64,000 bases of DNA from Collinsella aerofaciens (GCF_018785265.1 NZ_WQPK01000014.1:1-64000), one strand, 5' to 3'; positions 17,751 to 26,526 are shown, counted from the first letter of the stretch. Translations and numbers: made by a program. Notes: generated from the sequence alone by a model not told the origin.

Positions 17751-18125
17751 ATGAGTGAGCAGAACGCCAACCCGGTAGTGCTCTTTGGCATGCGCGTTGC
17801 CCACGTGGGCATCAATGCTACCGACCCGGCCGATGCCCTGGAGATCGCGGAGCTGTTCTCGACGATGATGGGCCTGCCCGTTATCGAGACCCCGGTTTCG
17901 TACTTTAACGATTCGCTGGTCGAGGTCATGAAGCAGAACGGTCGCGGCACCAAGGGTCACATCGGCTTTGCCGTCAACGATATCGATGCTGCCGAGAAGT
18001 GGTTTGCCGAGCGCGGCCTCGAGGTCAACGAAGAGTCGCGCGCGCTGCTGCCCGACGGCGGCACCAAGCTCGTGTACTTTAAGCGCGAGTTCGCTGGCTT
18101 CGCCGTGCACCTGTGCCGCGAGTAG
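17751..18125 (+). CDS. VOC (glyoxalase/bleomycin-resistance fold) protein
   Basis: The 124-residue protein begins with RVAHVGINATDPADALEIAELFSTMMGLP, a typical first VOC beta-alpha-beta module with a metal-ligand His. A second module, GHIGFAVNDIDAAEKWFAERGL, follows, then KLVYFKREFAGFAVHLCRE. VOC proteins include lactoylglutathione lyases, epimerases and dioxygenases; the reaction here cannot be assigned. The 11 nt gap from the PTS IIB gene suggests co-transcription and a link to sugar metabolism. Confidence 0.75.
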   Translation: MSEQNANPVVLFGMRVAHVGINATDPADALEIAELFSTMMGLPVIETPVSYFNDSLVEVMKQNGRGTKGHIGFAVNDIDAAEKWFAERGLEVNEESRALLPDGGTKLVYFKREFAGFAVHLCRE

Positions 18126-18148
18126 CGCACAGGCTGCTATAGCTAGCA

Positions 18149-18182
18149 AAAAGGGATAGGGCCGCATGGCCTTATCCCTTTA
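18149..18182. terminator. Bidirectional intrinsic terminator
   Basis: AAAAGGGATAGGGCC and GGCCTTATCCCTTT form a stem around a CAT-type loop, with A-run and T-run on the two sides. It serves both the VOC gene (plus) and the convergent histidine kinase gene (minus). Confidence 0.75.
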
Positions 18183-18200
18183 TTTATGCCGAGGGGCTTT

Positions 18201-19496
18201 CTATCGTGGCAGGCGAATCGTAAAGCGGCTGCCGACGCCTTCGACTGAAGTCACGCCAATGACACCGCCATGGCTATCGACGATCCACTTGGCAATGGCA
18301 AGCCCCAGACCCGAGCCCTGCGCGCCGGCATCGCGCGCGTTGTCGGCGCGGTAGAACCGTTCAAACGCGTGGGCTGCGGATTCCTGGTTCATGCCGATGC
18401 CCTCGTCCTCAACACTTATGTCGATCGTGCCCGCGCCCGCATCCGGCGTCACGCCAAACGAGATGGATGTGCCCGCGTCCGAATACTTGGCGGCGTTCTG
18501 CACGATCACGCGCAGAGCCTGCTTCACGAGCGCCACGTCAACGGGCGCGTCGCAGCGCGGGTCGCTGGTAAGTGCGGCATCGTACGCCAGTCGATATGTG
18601 TGCGCGGCATCGATCATCTGCGATTCCTCGCATACCTCGCCGACCAGTGCGGCCAGGTTAGTATTCGCACGCCGCAGGACCGTGCGCCCGGCATCGCCGC
18701 GCGCCAAAAACAGCAGCTGCTCCACGAGCTCCTGCATATGCTCGCTTTCGGCCTTGAGCGAGGCAATGGACTCTGCCAGCACGTCCGGGTCGTCTTTGCC
18801 CCAGCGGTCGAGCATGTTCACGTAGCCCTGAATCACCGCGATGGGCGTGCGCAGCTCGTGGCTCGCGTCGTTGACAAAGCGCATCTGCTGCAGCTTGGCC
18901 TCTTGCATCTGGCGCAGTAGGCGGTTGAGTGCAACCTCGATGCTTGCCAGGTCGGCGTCGCCGGTAGTGACGCTCGGCGAGTCGACGCTTGCGCGCTCGA
19001 TGGCCTGCTCCAGTGTTTCCATCTTGCCGCCGGAGAGCTGCATGCGGCCGAGTTCGTCCACGCGCAGGGCCAGATCGTTGAGCGGCGCCATGGTGCGGCG
19101 CACGCGGCGGGCGCCGCCGAGCATGTTGAGCACGCTGATGACCTGCCAACTCACAACGACAAGGTAGAGAGGCCATAGCGCGACGAGGTCCTGCGCGAGG
19201 GGGAAAGTCTTGGTGGTACGCGCAAGCTCGACGGTATAGGTGAGCGTTGTCAGGTCCCAGCCGCGCGCGGGCGTCAGCGACATGCTGCGAACGGCGGCGC
19301 CGGGGATCCATCCCGCGGTAAACGCGCCATCGGGCAGCGTCTGGTTGTATCCATAGACGAGGATCGCCGCCGCAATAACCAACAGTAACAGATCGAGCCA
19401 GATGTGGCTCATCAAGCGGCGCCACATATAGCTCCAGTTGATGGCGCGGGCGATGGAGGTGACGCGCTTGGCCTCGGCGTTACGCGCGGCAGACAT
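18201..19496 (-). CDS. Sensor histidine kinase (OmpR-type partner)
   Basis: The 431-residue protein has a transmembrane helix (DLLLLVIAAAILVYGY), an extracytoplasmic domain of about 60 residues, a second helix (LWPLYLVVVSWQVISVL) and a HAMP-like stretch. The dimerisation domain has ASHELRTPIAV with phospho-acceptor H213, followed by the ATPase domain with VIVQNAAKYS (N box), VEDEGIGM (G1) and GSGLGLAI (G2). ATG 19496 lies inside the last codons of the response regulator gene, a 17 nt overlap that implies translational coupling. The signal sensed is unknown. Confidence 0.92.
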   Translation of the reverse strand: MSAARNAEAKRVTSIARAINWSYMWRRLMSHIWLDLLLLVIAAAILVYGYNQTLPDGAFTAGWIPGAAVRSMSLTPARGWDLTTLTYTVELARTTKTFPLAQDLVALWPLYLVVVSWQVISVLNMLGGARRVRRTMAPLNDLALRVDELGRMQLSGGKMETLEQAIERASVDSPSVTTGDADLASIEVALNRLLRQMQEAKLQQMRFVNDASHELRTPIAVIQGYVNMLDRWGKDDPDVLAESIASLKAESEHMQELVEQLLFLARGDAGRTVLRRANTNLAALVGEVCEESQMIDAAHTYRLAYDAALTSDPRCDAPVDVALVKQALRVIVQNAAKYSDAGTSISFGVTPDAGAGTIDISVEDEGIGMNQESAAHAFERFYRADNARDAGAQGSGLGLAIAKWIVDSHGGVIGVTSVEGVGSRFTIRLPR

Positions 19497-20256
19497 AGCC
19501 CACCCCGCGCACGGTCTGGATGATGCGGGCACCGCCGGCGTCTTCGATCTTGGCACGCAGGTGCGCGATGTGCACATCGACGTTGTTGGTGTCGCCCACG
19601 TATTCGTAGCCCAGCGCCTCGTGCGCGATGCGCTCGCGCGTGAGCACGGTGCCGGCGTGTGCCATAAGCAGGGCGAGGACATCGAACTCGCGAGCCGTGA
19701 GCGCGATGGGCGAGCCACCGACCGTAACTTCGCGGCGGTCGGGGTCGAGCGCAACCGAGCCCACGGCGAGCGTGGCGGGGGAGGGCGAGGCAGAGGTCTT
19801 GGCCGAGTCGCCAGCCGGGGACGTCGTGGCGGTACCGGCACCCGTAGCGCCCGCCCCGGCACCGGTGCCGACCGCGCCCGAAGCCGCCCGCACGGCCTCA
19901 GCGCGCTTCAACGCCACGCGGATCCGTGCGAACAGCTCCTCAATGGCAAACGGCTTGGTCAGGTAATCGTCAGCACCGGCGTCGAGCCCGGCCACCTTGT
20001 CCATCACGGCATCGCGCGCGGTGACCATGATCACCGGCACATCCTTGTGCTTGCGGACGCGCCGCAGCACCTCCATGCCGTTGAGCTGCGGCAACAGCAC
20101 ATCGAGCAGAATCAGATCGTAGTCGCGCTCCAGCGCTAGGTCAACGGCGGTGCGGCCATCGGCGGCGTGCTCCACCTGGTAGCCCTCGTGCTCCAGCTCG
20201 AGCGTCACAAAGCGGGCGATTTTCTCCTCGTCCTCTACGATCAGGATTCGTGCCAT
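19480..20256 (-). CDS. OmpR-family response regulator with long Ala/Gly/Thr linker
   Basis: The 258-residue protein has a receiver domain (residues 1-120; acidic pocket VEDEE, phospho-acceptor D52 in LLDVLLPQ, K101 in LTKPF) and a C-terminal winged-helix DNA-binding domain (about 165-256; ALTAREFDVLALL, DVHIAHLRAKI, GVGYVC). They are separated by an unusually long low-complexity linker (about 121-163) rich in Ala, Gly, Thr and Ser. It is encoded just upstream of, and overlaps, its sensor kinase. ATG 20256 is the first codon of a normal receiver start MARILIVEDEE. Confidence 0.93.
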   Translation of the reverse strand: MARILIVEDEEKIARFVTLELEHEGYQVEHAADGRTAVDLALERDYDLILLDVLLPQLNGMEVLRRVRKHKDVPVIMVTARDAVMDKVAGLDAGADDYLTKPFAIEELFARIRVALKRAEAVRAASGAVGTGAGAGATGAGTATTSPAGDSAKTSASPSPATLAVGSVALDPDRREVTVGGSPIALTAREFDVLALLMAHAGTVLTRERIAHEALGYEYVGDTNNVDVHIAHLRAKIEDAGGARIIQTVRGVGYVCRA

Positions 20257-20274
20257 ACGTGCCCCCGTCTGCGA

Positions 20275-20817
20275 TTACTTGTCGTCGTTCAGATTTTGCT
20301 TGATGTCGTCCGCGGCATTGGCAGCGCTGTCCATCAGGTTGTTGATGCTGCCGGGCACGTCGCCGTCGCTATCGATGCGGTAGCGCATGCCAAAGAACAG
20401 GCCAATCAGCATCAGCCATATCGTGGCGCCCCAGGCAAACAGCGCGACGATGGGGATCAGGATGGGGATGTTGAGGATGATCGCATCGCGGCGCGTGGCG
20501 ATAAACTTGGTGTCCAGACTCAGGCGGAAGAGCTTTTTGAGGTACTCCCACACGCTGTCCATCTTCTTGGAGAAGTCGGTCTTTTCGCTCGACTTTTCGT
20601 AGGCTGCCTGCGCGGCGACCATCTCGGCAGAGGGCTCATCGACTGGCGCGGACTCGGTGGCGGCATGCGCCGACGTGGTCTGGGTCTTGCCCTGCGACTC
20701 GAGCCAAATGATGGCATCCAAAACGTTGCCGTCGGCAGCGTCGAGCGCCGCCTTGGCATCGGTGTAGCTCACGTTGCACTTGGTGCGGATGGTTTCAACT
20801 TTTTCGAGGTCGTCCAT
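20275..20817 (-). CDS. UBA-like plus DUF4342 membrane protein
   Basis: The 180-residue protein starts with a UBA/EF-Ts-N-like three-helix domain (VETIRTKCNVSYTDAKAALDAADGNVLDAIIWLE, read in two parts). An Ala/Ser-rich linker follows, then a segment with one long hydrophobic region (IPILIPIVALFAWGATIWLMLIGL, read as about 112-136) and an acidic tail. This arrangement is that of DUF4342 proteins, whose role is not known. It ends 18 nt upstream of the response regulator start on the same strand, so it may be the first gene of the three-gene unit. Confidence 0.75.
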   Translation of the reverse strand: MDDLEKVETIRTKCNVSYTDAKAALDAADGNVLDAIIWLESQGKTQTTSAHAATESAPVDEPSAEMVAAQAAYEKSSEKTDFSKKMDSVWEYLKKLFRLSLDTKFIATRRDAIILNIPILIPIVALFAWGATIWLMLIGLFFGMRYRIDSDGDVPGSINNLMDSAANAADDIKQNLNDDK

Positions 20818-21175
20818 GACCTGTCCTTTCGTTCGATGGGCGCGACGCCGGGCGGTCTGCCCGGGCGCGAGTGCTGCGTTCGGCGGCCTGCGTTGCGCGG
20901 CGCCGCCCCGCCCTTGGTCGAACTCTATAGTGCAGGTTATAGATTAAGCGATTCTTGAGCCAAGATTAATGTTGGATGAGTTTTTGGGTGGCAGTGGGAA
21001 AAGTATTAGACCTCGATAGCGGGAGATGGGGTGCCGGTGCAAAACGGCGTCAAAGGTTGGTCGAGCAGGCGGTTTCTCCATTGATGTCCGCACAGCATGT
21101 GACACTTACCCTGCCGCCCCGCTCTGCCGCGGCGGCATGCGTCTGAACAACGACCCTCTAAGGAGTTCGATACCG
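20818..21175. other. Intergenic region between divergent genes
   Basis: These 358 nt separate the DUF4342 gene (minus) from a small membrane-protein gene (plus). Near the DUF4342 start there is a GC-rich hairpin (CGCCGGGC with GCCCGGGCG around 20850-20873), which would lie in its 5' UTR. An AT-rich patch at 20930-20985 probably holds the minus-strand promoter. I recognise no RNA gene or riboswitch. Confidence 0.5.
20936..20963 (-). promoter_or_regulatory. Candidate promoter of the DUF4342-response regulator-kinase unit
   Basis: On the minus strand TTGGCT (20963-20958) and TATAAC (20941-20936) are spaced by 16 nt, close to the housekeeping sigma consensus. It lies in an AT-rich patch in an otherwise GC-rich intergenic space. 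Only the motif match supports it. Confidence 0.35.
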
Positions 21176-21415
21176 ATGAGTGACAACGCAAAGCATCTCG
21201 CAAAGAAGTGCGTTAAGGACGCGGGGCCGTGCCTCGCGCTGTGCGTAGCCGGCGCAGCGGTCGCGCTGCTGGCTGTTCTGGGGCCATTCGACGTGCTCCG
21301 AAGTGCCAGTTCCCTGCACGTTTGCATGGCCCTTGCCGGCGCCATGATGACCGGCGGCGTGCTCGATCTGATTTTTTGGGTGCTTGACCCGTTTGGATGG
21401 AAGAACGAGGGGTAG
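21176..21415 (+). CDS. Small two-helix membrane protein, unknown function
   Basis: The 79-residue protein has a basic N-terminus (KHLAKKCVKDAG) and two hydrophobic helices (CLALCVAGAAVALLAVLG and ALAGAMMTGGVLDLIFWVL). It ends in DPFGWKNEG. TAAGGAG lies 11 nt before ATG 21176, a fair ribosome site. No family is recognised and the neighbours give no functional hint. Confidence 0.6.
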   Translation: MSDNAKHLAKKCVKDAGPCLALCVAGAAVALLAVLGPFDVLRSASSLHVCMALAGAMMTGGVLDLIFWVLDPFGWKNEG

Positions 21416-21500
21416 GTCCCAAAGGATGGAAGGGCTGGAACGGTTGGCTTAGTGATCGTGCAGAATGTGGGCTAGCGACTTACAGGGAAGTGGTGATCCG

Positions 21501-22226
21501 ATGACGGTCTATGTGACGGGCGATATTCACGGCGGCGTCGACATGCAAAAGCTTCGCGACTGGGATCTTGGGGATGGTCTGACGAGTGACGACTATCTCA
21601 TCATCGCGGGCGACTTTGGCTTTCCGTGGGATTTCTCTGCCGAGGAATGTGCCGACATCGCCTGGCTGGAGTCGCGCCCCTATACCGTGCTGTTCGCCGA
21701 CGGCAACCACGAACGTTTCGATCACTGGGCGGAGCGTCCCATGGAACTGTGGCACGGCGGCCTGACGCAGCGCCTGTCGGACACCTCGCCCATCCGACGC
21801 CTGACGCGCGGCGAGGTTTTTGAGCTCGACGGCTCAACGATCTCTACCATGGGCGGCGCCACGAGCGTGGATAAGGAATACCGCATTCCGTATTCCAGCT
21901 GGTGGCCGCAGGAGCTGCCGGACGAGCGCAACTTTGAGGAGGCGCGGGCAAAGCTCGACAGCGTGGGTTGGAAGGTCGACTATGCGATCACCCATACCTG
22001 CTCCACGCGCATGCTTTCGCCCACGCTTTACCCGGCACCTGGCTGGAATTATCCCGATGTCGATCGACTCACCACGTTTTTCGACGAGCTGGAGGACCAC
22101 CTGGACTACAAGCGCTGGTACTACGGGCATTTTTATCGTGACGCCAACCCAGCCGAGTGCCACACCGTGCTCTACGACTGTATTGTCCGCCTGGGCGACG
22201 AACTCCAGCCCTGGGATGTCGCGTAG
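21501..22226 (+). CDS. Calcineurin-like metallophosphoesterase
   Basis: The 241-residue protein has the metal-binding motifs VTGDIHGG, IAGDFGFPW, DGNHERFD, a His-containing YAITHTC and a last WYYGHFYRD. The set matches metallophosphoesterases close to diadenosine tetraphosphatase/Ser-Thr phosphatase-like proteins of Firmicutes and Actinobacteria; the substrate is unknown. ATG 21501 is chosen as the start of the first beta strand (MTVYVTGDIHG), with GGGAAG upstream; an in-frame ATG at 21465 is an alternative. It converges with gluQ. Confidence 0.8.
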   Translation: MTVYVTGDIHGGVDMQKLRDWDLGDGLTSDDYLIIAGDFGFPWDFSAEECADIAWLESRPYTVLFADGNHERFDHWAERPMELWHGGLTQRLSDTSPIRRLTRGEVFELDGSTISTMGGATSVDKEYRIPYSSWWPQELPDERNFEEARAKLDSVGWKVDYAITHTCSTRMLSPTLYPAPGWNYPDVDRLTTFFDELEDHLDYKRWYYGHFYRDANPAECHTVLYDCIVRLGDELQPWDVA

Positions 22227-22241
22227 GGGCGGGGTGGCTGG

Positions 22242-23243
22242 CTACTCGACCGTTACAGTGATGTTTTCCCGATGCGTGCGGATAACATCCCAGCTAAAGT
22301 GCTCGACCAGCTGCTCGGCAGAGCGCGGTGTGGCGTCCGGCGCGATGCCTGTTTGCCCGGCGAGCCAGCCCAGCAGTGCCTCGGGCGCGCCAAAGCGGGT
22401 GCGGAGCTCGCCCAGGTCCAGGTCGCGGTCGCGCTTGGAAAGGCGGCGGCCATCCGGCGACATGAGCAGCGGAATGTGCGCGTAGTGCGGCGTGGGAAGT
22501 TCCAGCAAATGCTGCAGGTAGATTTGGCGCGGCGTGGAGCCCAGCAGATCGCATCCGCGCACGACCTCGGTGACGCCCATGGCAGCGTCGTCGACCACCA
22601 CGGCCAGCTGATAGGCAAACACGCCGTCGCTGCGGCGCACCAAAAAGTCGCCGCATTCGGTGGCGAGTGCTTCGCATTGGGCTCCATACGTGCGGTCCAC
22701 GAATTCGACCACATCGTCTGCGAGGTCGTCGACGGCGGGCACGCGCAGGCGCGTGGCCGGAGCACGCAGGATGCTGCGGCGGGCAACCTCCTCGGCAGAA
22801 AGGTCTCGGCAGGCGCCGTGGTAGATGGGCGTGCCGTCGCTCGCGTGCGGCGCGCTCGCGGCGTGGAGTTCGGCACGCGTGCAAAAACAGGGATAGGTGA
22901 GGCCGGCGTCTTGCAGCTGACGCAGGGCGTCCTCGTACAGATCCAGGCGATCGTGCTGGTAGTAGGGGCCTTCGTCCCACTCCAGTCCCAGCCAGGCCAG
23001 GTCGTCAATCAATTGAGTGGCAAGTTCCGGGCGCTTGCAGCGATCGTCCAGGTCCTCGATGCGCAGCACGATGCTGCCGCCTTGGCTGCGGGCCGAAAGC
23101 CACGAGCACAGGCAGCTGAACACGTTGCCCAAGTGCATGCGGCCCGAGGGCGACGGGGCAAAGCGGCCCACGACGGGGGTGGGCGCTGCCGTTGCTGGTG
23201 CGTCCGCGGCGTGTGTTGCTATGTTGCGTGCGTTGATATCCAT
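22242..23243 (-). CDS. gluQ: Glutamyl-Q tRNA(Asp) synthetase
   Basis: The 333-residue protein is a GluRS catalytic core without the anticodon-binding domain. It has VGRFAPSPSGRMHLGN (HIGH region), LRIEDLDDRC, a zinc site in YPCFCTRAEL with a later YHGACRDLS, VVVDDAAMGVTEVVRG, and RRLSKRDRDLDLG (KMSKS region). GluQ loads glutamate on the queuosine base of tRNA-Asp. ATG 23243 gives a ~23-residue Ala-rich lead before the core; a longer frame from 23591 is not supported by homologous sequence. Confidence 0.88.
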   Translation of the reverse strand: MDINARNIATHAADAPATAAPTPVVGRFAPSPSGRMHLGNVFSCLCSWLSARSQGGSIVLRIEDLDDRCKRPELATQLIDDLAWLGLEWDEGPYYQHDRLDLYEDALRQLQDAGLTYPCFCTRAELHAASAPHASDGTPIYHGACRDLSAEEVARRSILRAPATRLRVPAVDDLADDVVEFVDRTYGAQCEALATECGDFLVRRSDGVFAYQLAVVVDDAAMGVTEVVRGCDLLGSTPRQIYLQHLLELPTPHYAHIPLLMSPDGRRLSKRDRDLDLGELRTRFGAPEALLGWLAGQTGIAPDATPRSAEQLVEHFSWDVIRTHRENITVTVE

Positions 23244-23379
23244 GCGGACGAGTATAGCGCGGGGCTTGGCAGGGAAGGCGTTGCTGCGCTCACAAGTTGG
23301 CGGCGGTGCGCATTGCGCACGGTGGGTTTGCGGCTCAAGGTCTCGATCGCTGCGTACCGACTTAGCCTCACAAACGACA

Positions 23380-23415
23380 GAAACCCCGGCAGCTCTTCGC
23401 AACTGCCGGGGTTTC
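23380..23415. terminator. Perfect 13 bp hairpin upstream of gluQ
   Basis: GAAACCCCGGCAG (23380-23392) pairs with 23403-23415 around CTCTTCGCAA. The strong stem without a clear T-run could end transcription from either side or be a stability element. No gene is recognised between 23244 and 23751 (508 nt); this hairpin and the family C repeat at 23586-23640 are the only structured items there. Confidence 0.45.
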
Positions 23416-23585
23416 CGCGGAAAAGGGGGACATGATCCTCGAGCGAACGGCAAAGGGGCAAACCGTTTTCGCTCAACTGCTTTATGCCCCTCGGCTGGCG
23501 GCTCAATCAGCGCGTGCCGCACCCACACAAAGCCGCTACACCTGTGACAGAGCTGTGAAGTGGTATCTATTGCCGGAGCGGGCCA

Positions 23586-23640
23586 TGCCAAGGAGTGTCC
23601 CAGATTGCCGGCAGATAAGGAACGTCCCCAGGTGCCGGCC
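23586..23640 (-). repeat. Dispersed repeat, family C, copy 2
   Basis: Read on the minus strand this is GGCCGGCACCTGGGGACG, then TTCCTTATCTGCCGGCA, then ATCTGGGACACTCCTTGGC. It has the same box order as the copy at 16384-16436. It lies upstream of the DUF2207 gene. Confidence 0.8.
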
Positions 23641-23751
23641 GCGGGCGTGACTTTCGTCCCGTTTGATACTCCGCTGGCCTAGATGTTCGTCATGTGCGCC
23701 CGTAAACGTGGGACAATGGCGTTGCTGGTATCACAGACAAAGGATGTGCCT

Positions 23752-25695
23752 ATGAACGCCCCCGTTGCCAAAACCTGTCGGCAGCGCCGCCCGTTTGCGC
23801 GATTTGCTTCCGTCTGCGCACTCGTCGCGCTTGCATTGCTGCTACTGCCCGCCGCCGCACACGCCGACGGTTATTCCATGACCCAAACCTATATCGGTGC
23901 CACGGTCGAGGCCGATGGATCGCTGACCGTTGTCGAGGGACGCCAGTTTGATTTCGACGACGACATCAACGGCGTGTTTTGGGAGATCAATACGGGTACC
24001 AACCAACAGGGCGGCACGGCGGGCGTCGATGTGCTGAGTGTCGAGGAAGAGGACACCGCGTTTAACAAAGTCGATAGCGCGAACAAGGGCGACTCTGGCG
24101 TCTATACGGTCGAGCAGACCGGTGACGGCGTAAGGATTAAGGTGTTCAGCCCTCACGAGAGCGGCGACAGCGCGATCTATTACGTGAGCTACACCATGAC
24201 CGGTGCGGTCATGAACTGGGCCGATACCGCCGAGCTCTACTGGAAGTTCGTGGGTGACGGCTGGTCTGCGGATTCCGACGATGTCGAGATGGAAGTGCGC
24301 TTCGCAAATGCCGCTGCCGGGACGGCGGCCGTCAAAGGCGATAACTTCCGCGCATGGGGCCACGGCCCGCTGACGGGCGATGTATCGCTCGATGCGGACG
24401 AACCCATGGTCACCTATACCATTCCCTGCGTGCATCAGGGCGAATTCGCCGAGGCACGCATCGCCTTCCCTAGCGACTGGGTGCCGCAGCTTGCCGCTTC
24501 GGGCGAAGAGCGCATGTCAACGATCCTGAGCGAAGAGAAGGAATGGGCCGACGAAGCTAACGCCCGCCGCGCTCACGCTCGCATGATTGCCAATGCACTT
24601 GCCGTGCTAAGTGTTGTTGCGGCGGTGGTCTTTACCGGCACAATCGTTATGCTCAAGCTGCGCAAGCGCAAGCCCAAGCCGCTTTTCCAGGACGAATATT
24701 TCCGCGATGTGCCTTCGGCCGACCATCCCGCCGTGCTTTCGGCCCTCATGAGCTGGAACGAGGTGCCCGACCAGGCATATATCGCCACGCTCATGAAGCT
24801 CACTGACGACCGTGTGATCAAGCTGGAGCAGGCGACCGTGACCAAGGCCAAGAAGGGTCTGTTGGGGCGTGAAAAAGAAGAGCAGACGTATCGCGTGACG
24901 GTGAGTGATGCGGGCTGGAAGTCGGCCAAGGGCATTGACCACATGGTGCTCAAGGTCTTCTTTGCCGGTGCTAAGCCTGACGAGAACGGTGACCGTTCGC
25001 GCACGTTCGACGAGCTGCAGCACTACGTCAAGCAGCACGCTACACCCGTGGGTGATAAGCTCGAGGACTATCAGAACACCGTTAAGGGCAAGCTGGCCGA
25101 TAGCGAGTACGTTGCCTCGGACGGCATTGTTGCAATGGTGTTTTGCCTGGTTCTTGGTATCCTGATTGCCTTTGTTCCCGTGGGATCCATTTTCTTTACC
25201 GATGGCGCACAGGCGAACATTACCGCCGCGGTTATCTCGGTGCCGATTGTGCTGGTGGGTATCGGCGTGGGCCTTACGTTTCGCCGCTTTACGCCGGAGG
25301 GCGCCGAGGTGGCGGCTCGCTGCAAGGCACTTAAGCATTGGCTCGAGGACTTCACGCGTCTAAAGGAAGCCGTCCCGGGCGATCTGGTGCTGTGGAACAA
25401 GCTGCTGGTGATGGGCGTGGCGCTGGGTGTTTCCAAGGAAGTGCTGCGTCAGCTTGCCGAGGCCGTGCCGCCCGAGGTGCGCGAGGCCGACGGCTTCTAT
25501 GACAATTATCCCTGCTACTGGTGGTACTACCATCATTACGGTATCGAGTCTCCGCTCGATTCGTTCAACGATGTGTATCACGAGACCATCCGCGAGCTGG
25601 CTTCGAGTTCCGATAGCTCGAGCGGCGGCAGCGGCGGCGGCTTCTCTGGCGGCGGTGGTGGCGGCGTCGGCGGAGGCGGCGGCGGAACGTTCTAA
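23752..25695 (+). CDS. DUF2207-family membrane protein (YciQ-like)
   Basis: The 647-residue protein has a signal peptide (basic start, hydrophobic run ALVALALLLLPAAAHA, cleavage after AHA near residue 40). An extracellular beta-rich domain follows, with GSLTVVEGRQFDFDDDINGVFW and YYVSYTMTGAV typical of DUF2207. It has a transmembrane helix near 285-305, a cytoplasmic domain, two further helices (MVFCLVLGILIAFVPV, VISVPIVLVGIGVGL) and a tail of almost pure Gly/Ser ending in GGTF. This architecture is well known but its function is not. ATG 23752 follows AAAGGA; the longer frame from 23683 would bury the signal peptide. Confidence 0.85.
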   Translation: MNAPVAKTCRQRRPFARFASVCALVALALLLLPAAAHADGYSMTQTYIGATVEADGSLTVVEGRQFDFDDDINGVFWEINTGTNQQGGTAGVDVLSVEEEDTAFNKVDSANKGDSGVYTVEQTGDGVRIKVFSPHESGDSAIYYVSYTMTGAVMNWADTAELYWKFVGDGWSADSDDVEMEVRFANAAAGTAAVKGDNFRAWGHGPLTGDVSLDADEPMVTYTIPCVHQGEFAEARIAFPSDWVPQLAASGEERMSTILSEEKEWADEANARRAHARMIANALAVLSVVAAVVFTGTIVMLKLRKRKPKPLFQDEYFRDVPSADHPAVLSALMSWNEVPDQAYIATLMKLTDDRVIKLEQATVTKAKKGLLGREKEEQTYRVTVSDAGWKSAKGIDHMVLKVFFAGAKPDENGDRSRTFDELQHYVKQHATPVGDKLEDYQNTVKGKLADSEYVASDGIVAMVFCLVLGILIAFVPVGSIFFTDGAQANITAAVISVPIVLVGIGVGLTFRRFTPEGAEVAARCKALKHWLEDFTRLKEAVPGDLVLWNKLLVMGVALGVSKEVLRQLAEAVPPEVREADGFYDNYPCYWWYYHHYGIESPLDSFNDVYHETIRELASSSDSSSGGSGGGFSGGGGGGVGGGGGGTF

Positions 25696-25710
25696 CGGTC
25701 GTAAATTATG

Positions 25711-25756
25711 GGATGGGCTTTTCTCGACAGCCGTCGGGGAAAGCCCATCCCCTTTT
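25711..25756 (+). terminator. Intrinsic terminator after the DUF2207 gene
   Basis: GGATGGGCTTTTC (25711-25723) pairs with GGGAAAGCCCATCC (up to 25750), followed by CCTTTTT. It starts 16 nt after the stop codon. Confidence 0.8.
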
Positions 25757-25770
25757 TACGCGCTACCTAC

Positions 25771-25882
25771 GAAGACTGTCCCCAGCGACTAATCATTTAA
25801 GAACGTCCCCAACGACTAGGTGCGGTTGCTGCCAAGGAGTGTCCCGGGGTGCCGGCACAAAAGGAACGTCCCTAACTGCCGG
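25771..25882 (-). repeat. Two tandem family C units (copy 3 and a divergent copy)
   Basis: Unit 25829-25882, read on the minus strand, is CCGGCAGTTAGGGACGTTCC, a short spacer, GCCGGCACCCCGGGACACTCC. Unit 25771-25820 has the same order (box, GGGGACGTTC, spacer, box, GGGGACAGTC), but its box is TAGTCG rather than CCGGCA. So the GGGGAC cores are kept while the flanking pairing boxes differ. The unit ends 2 nt from the GNAT stop codon. Confidence 0.75.
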
Positions 25883-25884
25883 GT

Positions 25885-26526
25885 TTAGGCTGTTAGATCG
25901 AGTTCGTAGAGGAAGCTTTCGCGCGGCATGTCGTGACGGCGCTCTTCGCGGTTGGCGCGGTGCGTGGCCGTGCGCTTAAAGCCGTGCAGCTCGTAGAACT
26001 TCCACGAGCAGTTGGAGTCGGTGTACAGGTGCGCCCTCGTCGCTCCAAGCGAGGACAGGTGCGAGACGGCGGCATCGAGCAGAACCGTGCCAACGCCCAG
26101 GCCATGGACATCGCGATCCACGGCAAGCAGCGTGACCTCGTTGTCGTGCGGCAACGGGCTGCTCTCGAGCAGGCGGTTGTTGGTTCGGATGGTTGCGCGC
26201 ACAAACGAGAGATACTCGGCGCAGGCATCGGGCTCCAGCTCGCGCATCTGCGATAGCAGCGCGCGTTCGGTATCCATCCAATGTTCCTTGACGGTGGCGC
26301 CGGAGCTCTGTCCCGCACGCGCGAGCGAAATGCCACGCGCCTGACCGTCAATCACCGCAACCTGTGAAAACGTCGATGACGAAAGGCAATAGGCGAGGTC
26401 GCACGCGGCCTCAAGGCGGTTGTACTCATCGTTATCCGAATTATTATGCCAAAGCTGCTGCAGAATCAGCGCGATGGCGTCGAAGTCTTCGGTATCAAAC
26501 GGTCGGTAGAGAACCCGCGAGACCAT
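25885..26526 (-). CDS. GNAT-family N-acetyltransferase
   Basis: The 213-residue protein carries the acetyl-CoA motif A as LLAVDRDVHGLGVGTVLLDAAVSHL (the pyrophosphate loop is HGLGVG), then ATRAHLYTDSNCSWKFYELHGFKR, a typical motif B with SxxFYxxxGF character. The N-terminal half is variable and probably binds the unknown substrate. GAAAGAGG lies upstream of ATG 26526. It is a single gene with no close partner; the 277 nt to purH contain nothing I recognise. Confidence 0.8.
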   Translation of the reverse strand: MVSRVLYRPFDTEDFDAIALILQQLWHNNSDNDEYNRLEAACDLAYCLSSSTFSQVAVIDGQARGISLARAGQSSGATVKEHWMDTERALLSQMRELEPDACAEYLSFVRATIRTNNRLLESSPLPHDNEVTLLAVDRDVHGLGVGTVLLDAAVSHLSSLGATRAHLYTDSNCSWKFYELHGFKRTATHRANREERRHDMPRESFLYELDLTA

